Source: Psychrobacter sp. (GTDB taxonomy: Bacteria; Pseudomonadota; Gammaproteobacteria; Pseudomonadales; Moraxellaceae). From it: a DNA stretch of 5,743 nucleotides. The notes under the pieces are model-generated. The model ran no database searches. It worked only from the letters and a program-made list of their open reading frames with translations, and was not told where the DNA came from. Each line of letters opens with the position of its first letter. The first letter of the stretch is position 1. The translations under genes and the position numbers were made by a program. Positions 1-5,722 of the stretch are shown here, in pieces. The stretch is from positions 1-5,743 of the forward strand of contig JAHHUJ010000145.1 in NCBI GenBank assembly GCA_020024075.1. Reading direction: 5' to 3'.

Positions 1-804
1 AGCTTCAAAGCCTTCCATTACCGCAGCATTGTCTTTATAAGCCGATAAGATACCTTGCGGGTTTTTCTCATGCGTGTTGCGAATCATTTTAAACAATGAT
101 TTTGGCTGTACCTCGCCATCAATGGTCCACTCTGAGTTGAAGATTTTGTGACGGCAATGCTCTGAGTTGGCCTGAGCAAACATCATCAGCTCTACGTCAG
201 TTGGGTTACGCTTTAATTCATCAACGTAGGCGTCCATCAAATAATCGATATCTTCACTAGATAGCGCAAAGCCAAACTCTTGGTTGGCCGCCTCCAATGC
301 CGCACGCCCTTCACCAATCACGTCAATATGATTTAGACGAGCTGGGCTGTGATCATCAAATAATTGCTCTAGCTTACTGAAGTCATAAACCAAGCTTTGA
401 GTCATGCGGTCATGCAAAATTTGCTCAGCTTCTTTTGGTAACTTCGCAGGCAGATTATCACCGGTTAAGATAAAAACGATGACACGCTCAACACGCTCAA
501 CATCAAGCTCACAGTTATTAAAGATATCTGTTGCCTTACTAGACCAAGGCGAAATCGTACCAAATCTAGGACTAACAATAACTTGGCACTGCCCTTGGGT
601 AGCGGTAATTTGGTCTACTTCCTCGCCTTGATTTAATAAATCTAAGGCCTTTTTACGCTCTGCATCGTTAAGGTCACGCGACAAGACATACACTTGTTGA
701 GTGTCAATGCCAGTCACTTTTAATGCCGTTTGGCTATTTAACTGCTCAATCAGTTGATTGGTTTTAAACTCGGTTAAAAAACGGTGTCCAGCGAGGGTCA
801 TCAT
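1..804 (-). CDS. purL: Phosphoribosylformylglycinamidine synthase, N-terminal part (runs off left edge)
   Basis: This is the first 268 codons of the large FGAM synthase, which converts FGAR, glutamine and ATP to FGAM in the fourth step of cytoplasmic purine synthesis. The frame is open without a stop from 804 to base 1. Recognisable blocks are SPWSSKATD (residues 85-93) in the PurS-like N-terminal domain, the linker stretch GEGRAALEAAN starting at residue 164, and the hallmark FAQANSEHCRHK (209-220) at the entry to the synthetase domain. The visible end, SAYKDNAAVMEG, also matches E. coli PurL closely. Gammaproteobacterial PurL is about 1,300 residues, so roughly a fifth is present; the catalytic ATP site and the glutaminase domain lie outside. 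Two ATG codons are adjacent (804 and 801). I chose the first because it gives the MM start seen in E. coli; the SD is weak (GGAAA about 8 nt upstream). Identification is near certain, the exact start less so. Confidence 0.97.
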   Translation of the reverse strand, partial: MMTLAGHRFLTEFKTNQLIEQLNSQTALKVTGIDTQQVYVLSRDLNDAERKKALDLLNQGEEVDQITATQGQCQVIVSPRFGTISPWSSKATDIFNNCELDVERVERVIVFILTGDNLPAKLPKEAEQILHDRMTQSLVYDFSKLEQLFDDHSPARLNHIDVIGEGRAALEAANQEFGFALSSEDIDYLMDAYVDELKRNPTDVELMMFAQANSEHCRHKIFNSEWTIDGEVQPKSLFKMIRNTHEKNPQGILSAYKDNAAVMEGFEA

Positions 805-969
805 AAGGCAATTTCCGCAGTATCTAAGTGGGAAGAAAAGTATTAAAAAAATAAACTTCGATATTATTTAAAAGTGAGACGACACAAAAATGTTCGATGT
901 CACACTTATTTGGTTACTTTTGGAGGGATAACCACCCAATCGAGCACTAAGCCGATTTAATTAGCCGCT

Positions 970-975
970 ATTATA
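970..975 (-). promoter_or_regulatory. Probable extended -10 promoter for purL
   Basis: On the minus strand this reads TGCTATAAT, a perfect TATAAT preceded by the TGn extended -10 element. No good -35 box is present at 16-18 bp, which is typical of extended -10 promoters. Transcription would begin near 963, giving purL a leader of about 160 nt. This is inferred from sequence only. Confidence 0.5.
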
Positions 976-1075
976 GCAAGAAGTTGACTCAAACGTGGCA
1001 TAGAACCACTATCTTTAGCTTGCTTTTGCCAACTAAAAATATTTTTTTAACAGTTTTGATAAACCACTACAAAAT

Positions 1076-1141
1076 AAAAAACGCCCCATAAATTGTGTCC
1101 AACTTATGGGGTTCACTTCATATCAAAGTTAGGGCGTTTTT
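1076..1141 (-). terminator. Intrinsic terminator after pgsA
   Basis: On the minus strand an 8-bp stem, CCCCATAA (1111-1104) with TTATGGGG (1091-1084), is extended inside the loop by TTG/CAA across one mismatch. It is followed by CG and a run of six T (1081-1076). An outer pair, AAAAACGCCC (1141-1132) with GGGCGTTTTT (1086-1077), encloses it and shares the GGG arm. The outer pair could also terminate plus-strand transcripts, since GGGCGTTTTT occurs there too. It begins 23 bp after the pgsA stop, as expected for the terminator of that gene, and isolates pgsA from purL. Confidence 0.85.
1096..1120 (-). repeat. IS3-family-like terminal inverted repeat remnant (possible)
   Basis: The 25-bp stretch read on the minus strand starts TGAAGTGAACCCC and ends AAGTTGGACA. 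The TG start, the ACCC block and the terminal GTTGGACA resemble the ends of IS150-group IS3-family elements as I remember them. A shorter inverted partner, CCCCATAAATTG, lies on the plus strand at 1084-1095. No transposase is nearby, so at most this is a relic or a solo end reused as a terminator arm. Confidence 0.35.
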
Positions 1142-1164
1142 ATTAGCTATTCAATTTTGTTAAG

Positions 1165-1827
1165 TTAGTTCTGTTTTAGATAAGGCCAGGCAGCTCTCAT
1201 ATAGATCATCATTGACCACAAGGTCAGCACTACAGCAGCAACCATTAGAATATAGCCTATCGTTTGTAAAGACTCAATATTCAATAATAAAACAGTGATG
1301 GCCACCATCTGAAAAGTGGTTTTTAGTTTGCCTACATAAGACACAGCCACGCTAGTACGAGCTCCTAACTCCGCCATCCACTCTCGTATGGCAGAAACCG
1401 CAATTTCACGTGAGATAATCACAATGGCAGCAATCGACATAATAATATTTGGATGCCATTGAACCAACACAATCAATGCGACGGCGACCATAAGCTTATC
1501 TGCAACAGGATCCAAAAATCGACCAAATGCAGAGACAATATTCATCTTACGGGCCAGATAACCATCCAACCAATCGGTAATAGCAGCCAAAACAAATAAC
1601 AACGTCAACAACAGATGCCGAAACATACTATCGCTAAAAGCATCCATATTCATGCCGATGTTAGCAATGGCATTGTCCGAAATCATCGGAACCCCAATGC
1701 CTAGCGCAGGGGGCCAGTAGGCAATGGCTACAAACAAGGGAATCATAGCGATACGAGCCATGGTTAAATTGTTTGGTAGGTTAAAAATACTGGCTTCTTT
1801 ATTCGGCTGTAATGATGATTGAGTCAT
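1165..1827 (-). CDS. pgsA: CDP-diacylglycerol--glycerol-3-phosphate 3-phosphatidyltransferase
   Basis: This inner-membrane enzyme joins CDP-diacylglycerol and glycerol-3-phosphate to phosphatidylglycerol phosphate, the committed step to phosphatidylglycerol and cardiolipin. The CDP-alcohol phosphotransferase signature is complete: D85-x2-D88-G89-x2-A92-R93-x8-G102-x3-D106-x3-D110 (DWLDGYLAR then FGRFLDPVAD), supplying the metal-binding aspartates. The downstream block ISREIAVSAIREWMAELG (138-155) followed by SVAVSYVGKLKTT is specific to PgsA rather than other family members. Hydrophobic segments lie near 22-38, 70-84, 112-123, 128-140, 172-183 and 188-209. At 220 residues it is longer than the roughly 180-residue E. 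coli protein, largely through an insert of about 30 residues (39-68) between the first two membrane segments. The ATG at 1827 is the only upstream ATG before a stop; no clear SD precedes it. It has its own terminator. Confidence 0.96.
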   Translation of the reverse strand: MTQSSLQPNKEASIFNLPNNLTMARIAMIPLFVAIAYWPPALGIGVPMISDNAIANIGMNMDAFSDSMFRHLLLTLLFVLAAITDWLDGYLARKMNIVSAFGRFLDPVADKLMVAVALIVLVQWHPNIIMSIAAIVIISREIAVSAIREWMAELGARTSVAVSYVGKLKTTFQMVAITVLLLNIESLQTIGYILMVAAVVLTLWSMMIYMRAAWPYLKQN

Positions 1828-1893
1828 GATCGAGTCAAAGTTACTTATGTCAGAGTTACTCGTAAAGAGCGTTTAATTTCAGTTAGCTTATCA

Positions 1894-1899
1894 TTTATA
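1894..1899 (-). promoter_or_regulatory. Possible -10 element upstream of pgsA
   Basis: The minus strand reads TATAAA about 67 bp before the pgsA start. The -35 region is poor: TTATTA at an 18-bp spacing is the best match. The 216-bp gap between rsmJ and pgsA makes an independent promoter likely, but this particular site is only a candidate. Confidence 0.25.
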
Positions 1900-1939
1900 C
1901 CTAATTTTAGTAAGTCCTAATAAGTTGGTTTGCAGTATC

Positions 1940-1964
1940 AAAAAGCTTATGGCTTAGCAGCTTT
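1940..1964 (-). terminator. Weak candidate terminator after rsmJ
   Basis: On the minus strand AAAGCT (1964-1959) can pair with AGCTTT (1947-1942) across an 11-nt loop, giving a T run of five (1944-1940) that overlaps the stem. The stem is short and AT-rich, so termination would be inefficient. It lies about 80 bp after the rsmJ stop. Confidence 0.3.
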
Positions 1965-2043
1965 ATAAGACTCTAGCCACTATAAATCACTAATCTACCA
2001 TATAGACTATTTATACTGAATTTTGATTATGCTAGTGCTAGGT

Positions 2044-2934
2044 TTAGGCTGGATTAAAATAAGCATCAAATCGCAGTACATCATTGTGCCAGCTTTCATC
2101 TGGGCTAGCTTGTGCAAATAACGGGGCGGCTGCCGGTCTCTTCACCACCACTCGGCCGCCTAGCACAACTGTATTTAAAGCTAGGTCTAATAGCTTTTGC
2201 TCTTCCGCAAGATCTGGTGTCTGGGCGATGTGATGTAAAGCCTGCATATGCTTACCTACTTTGGCTCCCTTACCTGTCGCTGTATTTTCATAGCTGTTCT
2301 CAGGGAACATAGGATCCAAATAAACCACATCATAGCCTGAAGCACTTAACGCTTGCTCTTTTTGACTGGCAAAAGCCAAAGCTTCCATAAACTGAGCAGA
2401 GTCAGCACACACTACCTTTAGCCTAGCCATTAACTTTTGCCAATTGGCTTGCTGTGACATCAGCTGCTGCTCATACATCAGCAGCAACGCCATTAAAGGA
2501 TTGCGCTCTAACAGAGTCACTTGCGCTCCAGTACTGGCGAGGATCAAGCTATCATGACCAAAGCCTGCGGTAGCATCAAGCACTTGGCTTTTATCGGTAA
2601 GCTTGCAAGCCTGAAGCAGTATCTCTGACTTTCGACCTGCACTCACCACTCGGCGCTGTAAGCTCTTCCAATCTGGAGCCACACTAATCTGATGGGTTAA
2701 CAGTGACAGTTGCAGTTTATTATCAATAATAAATAGCGGAGTCTGATACTGATCACTGAGCTGCTGGCGTACTTTTTGGCTCAGCTTCTGCTCGGCGACT
2801 ATCACTTGTAATGCTAACGGCAAATCGGCCGCTTCAATCAACTGCTGTAATCTTTGTATAACAGGGACTGCCTCAGCGGATACAGCTGCTGAATGGACTA
2901 TCGGGACATTAGTGACATCCGGCGTATGACTCAT
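2044..2934 (-). CDS. rsmJ: 16S rRNA (guanine(1516)-N(2))-methyltransferase
   Basis: RsmJ (formerly YhiQ) is an S-adenosylmethionine-dependent enzyme that methylates N2 of G1516 in 16S rRNA of the small ribosomal subunit. The Rossmann-type methyltransferase core shows the SAM-binding motif I DATAGFGHD (120-128), the acidic end of strand 2 in LLERNP (141-146), the catalytic motif IV YLDPMFPE (205-212), and the family-typical RVVVKRP (261-267) and RFDAY (288-292). All of these align with E. coli RsmJ. At 296 residues it exceeds the roughly 250-residue E. coli protein; the extra length is mostly in the N-terminal 45 residues and small inserts, and the N-terminal third is poorly conserved. The ATG at 2934 has only a weak SD (AAGG about 14 nt upstream), so a later start cannot be excluded. 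It lies 79 bp after uppP with no terminator between, so cotranscription is likely. Confidence 0.94.
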   Translation of the reverse strand: MSHTPDVTNVPIVHSAAVSAEAVPVIQRLQQLIEAADLPLALQVIVAEQKLSQKVRQQLSDQYQTPLFIIDNKLQLSLLTHQISVAPDWKSLQRRVVSAGRKSEILLQACKLTDKSQVLDATAGFGHDSLILASTGAQVTLLERNPLMALLLMYEQQLMSQQANWQKLMARLKVVCADSAQFMEALAFASQKEQALSASGYDVVYLDPMFPENSYENTATGKGAKVGKHMQALHHIAQTPDLAEEQKLLDLALNTVVLGGRVVVKRPAAAPLFAQASPDESWHNDVLRFDAYFNPA

Positions 2935-3013
2935 CTTATTATCGTAACCTTATCTACATCTACTGCATCGAATATATCAGTCTGTATTAGTGGCTTTAGC
3001 TTAATCCTTGGCT

Positions 3014-3865
3014 TTAGCCTTGGATGGTATAACCAAAAATCCAAGCCACTAACAGCACCATGATACCAGTGATAATTCTGAGCCAAGCAAAGATAGTAAA
3101 GTCACGACGACTCACCCAGTCCACCAACCAACGAATACATAGCAGGGCAATGATAAATGACACTACTATGCCCACCGCCAATACTAGCCAATCCTCGGAG
3201 CTAGATAACACATCTATGTGCTTAGCTAGATCCAACAAGCCAGCACCAATGATGACCGGAATACCTAAGAAGAATGAAAACTCAGCTGCCGCTTTACGAG
3301 AGACCCCTAGCCACAGCGCACCGATAATAGTTGATCCTGAGCGTGAGGTGCCTGGAATAAGCGCTAAACACTGAAACAGTCCTATCATTAACGCATGTTT
3401 AAAGCTCACATCCTCTGCTTCTTCTGCCACAATCGGTATCGGCTTACGCTCAACATAGAAGATCAGTAGACCACCCAAGATCAGCATAATGGCAACCGTA
3501 TAGGGGTTGAACAAATACTGCTTAATTTGATCAGCCATCGTAAAGCCAACAATCATCACGGGGATGGTAGCCACAATAAGACTCAATCCCAACTGACGAG
3601 GATTTCTTAGGGCGTTTGGGCCCTCTGATTTACCCGTTATCAAGCCCATTAAGGCATGCCATAGGCGTCCCCAGTATTCATAGACCACAGCCAAGATAGC
3701 GCCCAGCTGAATAACCACAATAAATAAGTCTGCTTTTTCTTTGGTCCAAAAACCCATAAGGTCTGCAGATAAAATTAAATAACCGGTACTGGATATGGGC
3801 AAAAACTCAGTAATACCCTCTACAATACCCATGATTATTGCTTTAAAAATGAGTAACAGATCCAA
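3014..3865 (-). CDS. uppP: Undecaprenyl-diphosphatase (UppP/BacA)
   Basis: This integral inner-membrane phosphatase converts undecaprenyl diphosphate to undecaprenyl phosphate, recycling the lipid carrier for peptidoglycan and other envelope polymers; overexpression of the family gives bacitracin resistance. Both signature regions are present: E16-G-I-T-E20 followed by FLPISSTG (21-28), and PGTSRSGST (171-179) with catalytic Arg175. Hydrophobic segments recur along the whole 283 residues, close to the usual 265-280. Residue 29 is Tyr, where E. coli and many homologues have His (STGH). The start is TTG at 3865: going upstream the frame meets no ATG or GTG before a TAA at 3901-3899, and the first internal ATG (codon 12) would remove the conserved N-terminal helix just before E16. 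AGAGAG about 10 nt upstream could act as a weak SD. It sits 88 bp after tsaB and 79 bp before rsmJ on the same strand. Confidence 0.96.
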   Translation of the reverse strand: MDLLLIFKAIIMGIVEGITEFLPISSTGYLILSADLMGFWTKEKADLFIVVIQLGAILAVVYEYWGRLWHALMGLITGKSEGPNALRNPRQLGLSLIVATIPVMIVGFTMADQIKQYLFNPYTVAIMLILGGLLIFYVERKPIPIVAEEAEDVSFKHALMIGLFQCLALIPGTSRSGSTIIGALWLGVSRKAAAEFSFFLGIPVIIGAGLLDLAKHIDVLSSSEDWLVLAVGIVVSFIIALLCIRWLVDWVSRRDFTIFAWLRIITGIMVLLVAWIFGYTIQG

Positions 3866-3953
3866 AGTAAAGTCTCTCTGTATTAAGATTAAATAATATT
3901 AAATGAATGGTTTTAACTAATATAGCGCTCGGCTGACAGCAAGCTGCCAATAC

Positions 3954-4631
3954 TTAAGCTTTACCCTGCTCTTTCAAGGTTTTCCACGCATCATTGCGTA
4001 AATATACGGGTAGAGCCTGCTCTGCAGGTACACCGCCCTGCTGTAAATACTGTACGATGCCAAGCTTAGCTAACGTAACCGCATCGGGTTGAATGCCAGC
4101 ATAGAGGGGCTGATGTTGCTGAGCCGTTAATAATTCAGCCCCATTGCCAACTATGGGCCAAGCAAGCTCAGTGCTTTGATCATAGTCTAGCAGTTGCTCA
4201 TTTGCGCCCTCAGTTAGCCTCATTACTTGTGAGGCAGGGTCCAACTGATATTGAGCAAAATAAACCTGCTTCATACGGGCATCAAACGCTGCATAAACTT
4301 GCTGCAGTCCTTGATCATCAAAAGCTGCTTGAGCTATTGCCCTCAAGCTTGATACACCGACACAAGGTAGGTCATGAGCTACCGATAAAGCTTGCACCAC
4401 AGCGGTATTAATTCTAATCCCACTAAAAGGACCTGGCCCACGATTAAAGATTAAAGCCGTTATATCAGCAAGCTTAACCCCTGCTTCATCTAAAGCAGCA
4501 TCAATCATTGGCAAGATAAGTTGAGTCTGTTCTCGTTTGCCAGGTTCAGTATGACAACTAAGTATCTGTAGCTCTGTATTAACTACGGCTACTGAACATT
4601 GGTCAAAAACGGTATCGATTGCCAAAAACAT
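3954..4631 (-). CDS. tsaB: tRNA threonylcarbamoyladenosine biosynthesis protein TsaB
   Basis: TsaB (YeaZ) is the non-catalytic partner of TsaD; with TsaE they transfer the threonylcarbamoyl group made by TsaC to A37 of tRNAs that read ANN codons, an essential cytoplasmic modification. The 225-residue length is usual. Seen in order: the N-terminal strand MFLAIDT of the ASKHA fold, the HTEPGKREQTQLILPMI stretch (27-43) corresponding to the helix used for TsaD contact, the family motif GPGPFSGIR (65-73; usually GPGSFTGLR), and AAFDARMKQVYF (114-125), matching the conserved DARM-x-EVY block. The ATG at 4631 is supported by AGAGG 5 nt upstream. Its own probable promoter lies at 4704-4731. It appears to be the first gene of a tsaB-uppP-rsmJ group; the functional link to its neighbours is not obvious beyond all being housekeeping genes. 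Confidence 0.95.
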   Translation of the reverse strand: MFLAIDTVFDQCSVAVVNTELQILSCHTEPGKREQTQLILPMIDAALDEAGVKLADITALIFNRGPGPFSGIRINTAVVQALSVAHDLPCVGVSSLRAIAQAAFDDQGLQQVYAAFDARMKQVYFAQYQLDPASQVMRLTEGANEQLLDYDQSTELAWPIVGNGAELLTAQQHQPLYAGIQPDAVTLAKLGIVQYLQQGGVPAEQALPVYLRNDAWKTLKEQGKA

Positions 4632-4703
4632 GAGGGCCTCTTTAAAAGCTGAAGTGCAACGTGTATCTAATGCGGATGTGCAAATGTAAAAAATAGACAG
4701 CTT

Positions 4704-4731
4704 ATCATACCACTAGCAATCCCTTTGATAA
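4704..4731 (-). promoter_or_regulatory. Probable tsaB promoter
   Basis: On the minus strand TTATCA (4731-4726) and TATGAT (4709-4704) are separated by 16 bp, and the -10 is preceded by TGG, giving an extended -10 element. The leader to the tsaB ATG would be about 65 nt. It lies downstream of the preceding gene's terminator, exactly where a promoter is needed. Inferred from sequence only. Confidence 0.5.
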
Positions 4732-4788
4732 ATCAGTAGTTGGGCCATTTTGTCCATTCTCATTTAAAATTCACATAACAGTAACAAT

Positions 4789-4824
4789 AAAAAAACCAGA
4801 CCTGCTAATAAAAGCAATCTGGTT
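4789..4824 (-). terminator. Intrinsic terminator of the YidB-like gene
   Basis: On the minus strand AACCAGA (4824-4818) pairs with TCTGGTT (4800-4794), with an inner TGCT/AGCA pairing (4816-4813 with 4806-4803) around a short loop. The stem is followed by a T run (seven T at 4795-4789, partly in the stem). It lies about 158 bp after the stop codon, an unusually long 3' untranslated stretch. It is oriented to stop minus-strand transcription only. Confidence 0.85.
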
Positions 4825-4907
4825 CTGATAGTTATTGACTTTTTTCGCTGAGAATAGCGCTTAACCAATCTAAGCTAACTGTCGATAAGCGATGAGTTAA
4901 GCTTTAG

Positions 4908-4994
4908 TTATTTGGGTAGAAGTAACATTATTTGAGTAGAAGTAAAAATAGTTATTTGAGTAAAAATTAGTTGAGTATAAGCTACTTGGGTAAA
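4908..4994 (-). repeat. Degenerate 13-bp repeat array spanning the stop codon of the YidB-like gene
   Basis: Five related copies, plus-strand consensus TTATTTGRGTARA, start at 4908, 4928, 4952, 4967 and 4982. The last copy contains the final Leu-Pro-Lys-stop codons of the gene. Each copy carries a reverse-strand stop (TAA or TAG) at the same place. The copies at 4967, 4952 and 4928 are in the gene's reading frame and the one at 4908 is not. The simplest reading is repeated small tandem duplication of the gene's 3' end, followed by drift. Confidence 0.75.
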
Positions 4995-5677
4995 GAGGCC
5001 GAGATTTGACTTAGAATCTCATTAATTTCACTATTGGCTTGTTGCTCTTTTGCTAAGTCACCACTTGGAGTAAGCTGATTAACAATCTCTGGCAACAGCT
5101 CAGCTAAGCCTTGGCATACCTCTGTCTCATCAGCTCCTGTCTGCTGACATACCTGCTTAATTTCTTGCTGATCAAATAGCTTGTTAATTTGATTGGGGTC
5201 CAGATTTTGGTTTTGCTGCTGCGTACTCATCCACGATTGAACTTCATTACCAAAACCCATATCTTTAACTTTATTTAATGCACCAGACAAGCCCCCATTG
5301 CGTTGAATCCAATTTAGGGCAATGGGCATCAGGGCAGCGACCAACATAGCTTTACTATTACCTGCTTGAGCCCCTCTACTGGCTTGGCCTCCGCCTAATA
5401 CGCTACCTAAGATACTGCCCAAACCACCAGCACCACTTGTTTGGCCACCCATCTGACCGCCTAGCATTCCACCAATAATATCATCAAGGCCAAAACCATT
5501 GCTTTGGGCCTGAGTATTGGCTTGGGCTGAAGTATTGCCACCTAGGACACTACCTAAAATATCACCTAATCCTCCAGTAGAAGCAGATTGGGTACTCTGA
5601 TTAGAGCTACGGCTTGTACCTTGTGATTCTAGTGCCTGACGGGCTACTTGAGTAACTAAATTCCCTAGTAAGCTCAT
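4982..5677 (-). CDS. YidB/DUF937 family protein with Gly-rich N-terminal repeats
   Basis: The function is unknown. The C-terminal half (about 125-210) matches the YidB/DUF937 family: a Gly-Leu helix region (NGGLSGALNKV, then GFGNEVQSWMS at 141-151), NQNLDPNQINKLF (156-168), and LAELLPEIVNQLTPSGD (191-207), equivalent to E. coli YidB's LAEQLPKIIDALSPQGE. E. coli YidB is about 130 residues; this protein has 231. The extra length is N-terminal: MSLLGNLVTQVARQALES, a Ser/Thr/Gln-rich stretch, and three copies of a GGLGxILGSVLGG-like unit (35-47, 61-74, 84-97) separated by Gln/Ala/Gly-rich linkers, then a hydrophobic segment (109-122). No signal peptide is apparent. The ATG at 5677 has a strong SD (AGGAG, 6-nt spacing). 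It appears monocistronic, with its own terminator. Family assignment is firm; role and cellular location are not. Confidence 0.88.
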   Translation of the reverse strand: MSLLGNLVTQVARQALESQGTSRSSNQSTQSASTGGLGDILGSVLGGNTSAQANTQAQSNGFGLDDIIGGMLGGQMGGQTSGAGGLGSILGSVLGGGQASRGAQAGNSKAMLVAALMPIALNWIQRNGGLSGALNKVKDMGFGNEVQSWMSTQQQNQNLDPNQINKLFDQQEIKQVCQQTGADETEVCQGLAELLPEIVNQLTPSGDLAKEQQANSEINEILSQISASLPK

Positions 5678-5683
5678 AAAATT

Positions 5684-5688
5684 CTCCT
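5684..5688 (-). promoter_or_regulatory. Strong ribosome binding site of the YidB-like gene
   Basis: AGGAG sits 6 nt before the ATG at 5677. It is the only near-consensus Shine-Dalgarno in the window and fixes the start. It suggests a higher translation rate than for the neighbouring housekeeping genes. Confidence 0.8.
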
Positions 5689-5722
5689 GAATAACTTCAA
5701 AATAATCTGAATAATTTCAAAA
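5687..5722. repeat. 16-bp direct repeat in the leader of the YidB-like gene
   Basis: CTGAATAACTTCAAAA (5687-5702) is repeated with one mismatch as CTGAATAATTTCAAAA (5707-5722), a 20-bp period. The copy nearer the gene overlaps the Shine-Dalgarno. It may be a simple tandem duplication or a tandem binding site; the promoter itself is probably outside the window. Confidence 0.6.

Larger units (their letters stand above)
805..1164. other. Intergenic region between pgsA and purL
   Basis: This 360-bp AT-rich stretch has no credible gene on either strand. It holds the pgsA terminator at its right end, a probable extended -10 promoter for purL near 970-975, and the untranslated purL leader to its left. 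In the leader, a short inverted repeat (GGTTA/TAACC, around 912-932) could form a weak hairpin, but no T-tract follows it. No PurR-like operator was recognised. Confidence 0.6.
4632..4981. other. Intergenic region between the YidB-like gene and tsaB
   Basis: This 350-bp stretch has no credible gene. From right to left it holds most of a degenerate repeat array (4908-4981), a region of imperfect inverted repeats (GCTTAAC 4859-4865 with GTTAAGC 4896-4902, and CTAAGCTAACT 4870-4880 with a bulged partner at 4895-4907) that could fold in the 3' untranslated RNA, the terminator at 4789-4824, and the tsaB promoter and leader. Confidence 0.6.

Noticed and set aside
404..631. Plus-strand open frame inside purL
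   Set aside because: It is antisense to a strongly conserved purL region, has no Shine-Dalgarno or recognisable domain, and its composition reflects the complement of purL codons.
984..1012. Plus-strand promoter-like TTGACT followed 17 bp later by CACTAT
   Set aside because: The -10 is poor, no plus-strand gene follows, and the pgsA terminator lies just beyond.
2112..2312. Plus-strand open frame inside rsmJ
   Set aside because: It is opposite the conserved rsmJ C-terminal motifs with no independent support.
2991..3018. Direct repeat of TGGCTTTAGC in the uppP-rsmJ gap
   Set aside because: Only two 10-bp copies, one overlapping the uppP stop; too short to indicate an element, and no terminator structure follows.
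3060..3374. Plus-strand open frame of 104 codons inside uppP
   Set aside because: It is antisense to uppP membrane segments and the PGTSRSG motif; no family resemblance or ribosome binding site.
3931..3950. Inverted repeat near GACAGCAAGCTGCC after tsaB, considered as a terminator
   Set aside because: The possible stem is short with almost no loop, and no T-tract follows on the minus strand.
4202..4411. Plus-strand open frame inside tsaB
   Set aside because: Antisense shadow across the conserved DARM and GPG motif region of tsaB.
4908..4994. CRISPR-like array
   Set aside because: Units are about 13 bp, degenerate, with spacings of 15-24 bp and no cas genes; they are better explained as duplications of the gene's 3' end.
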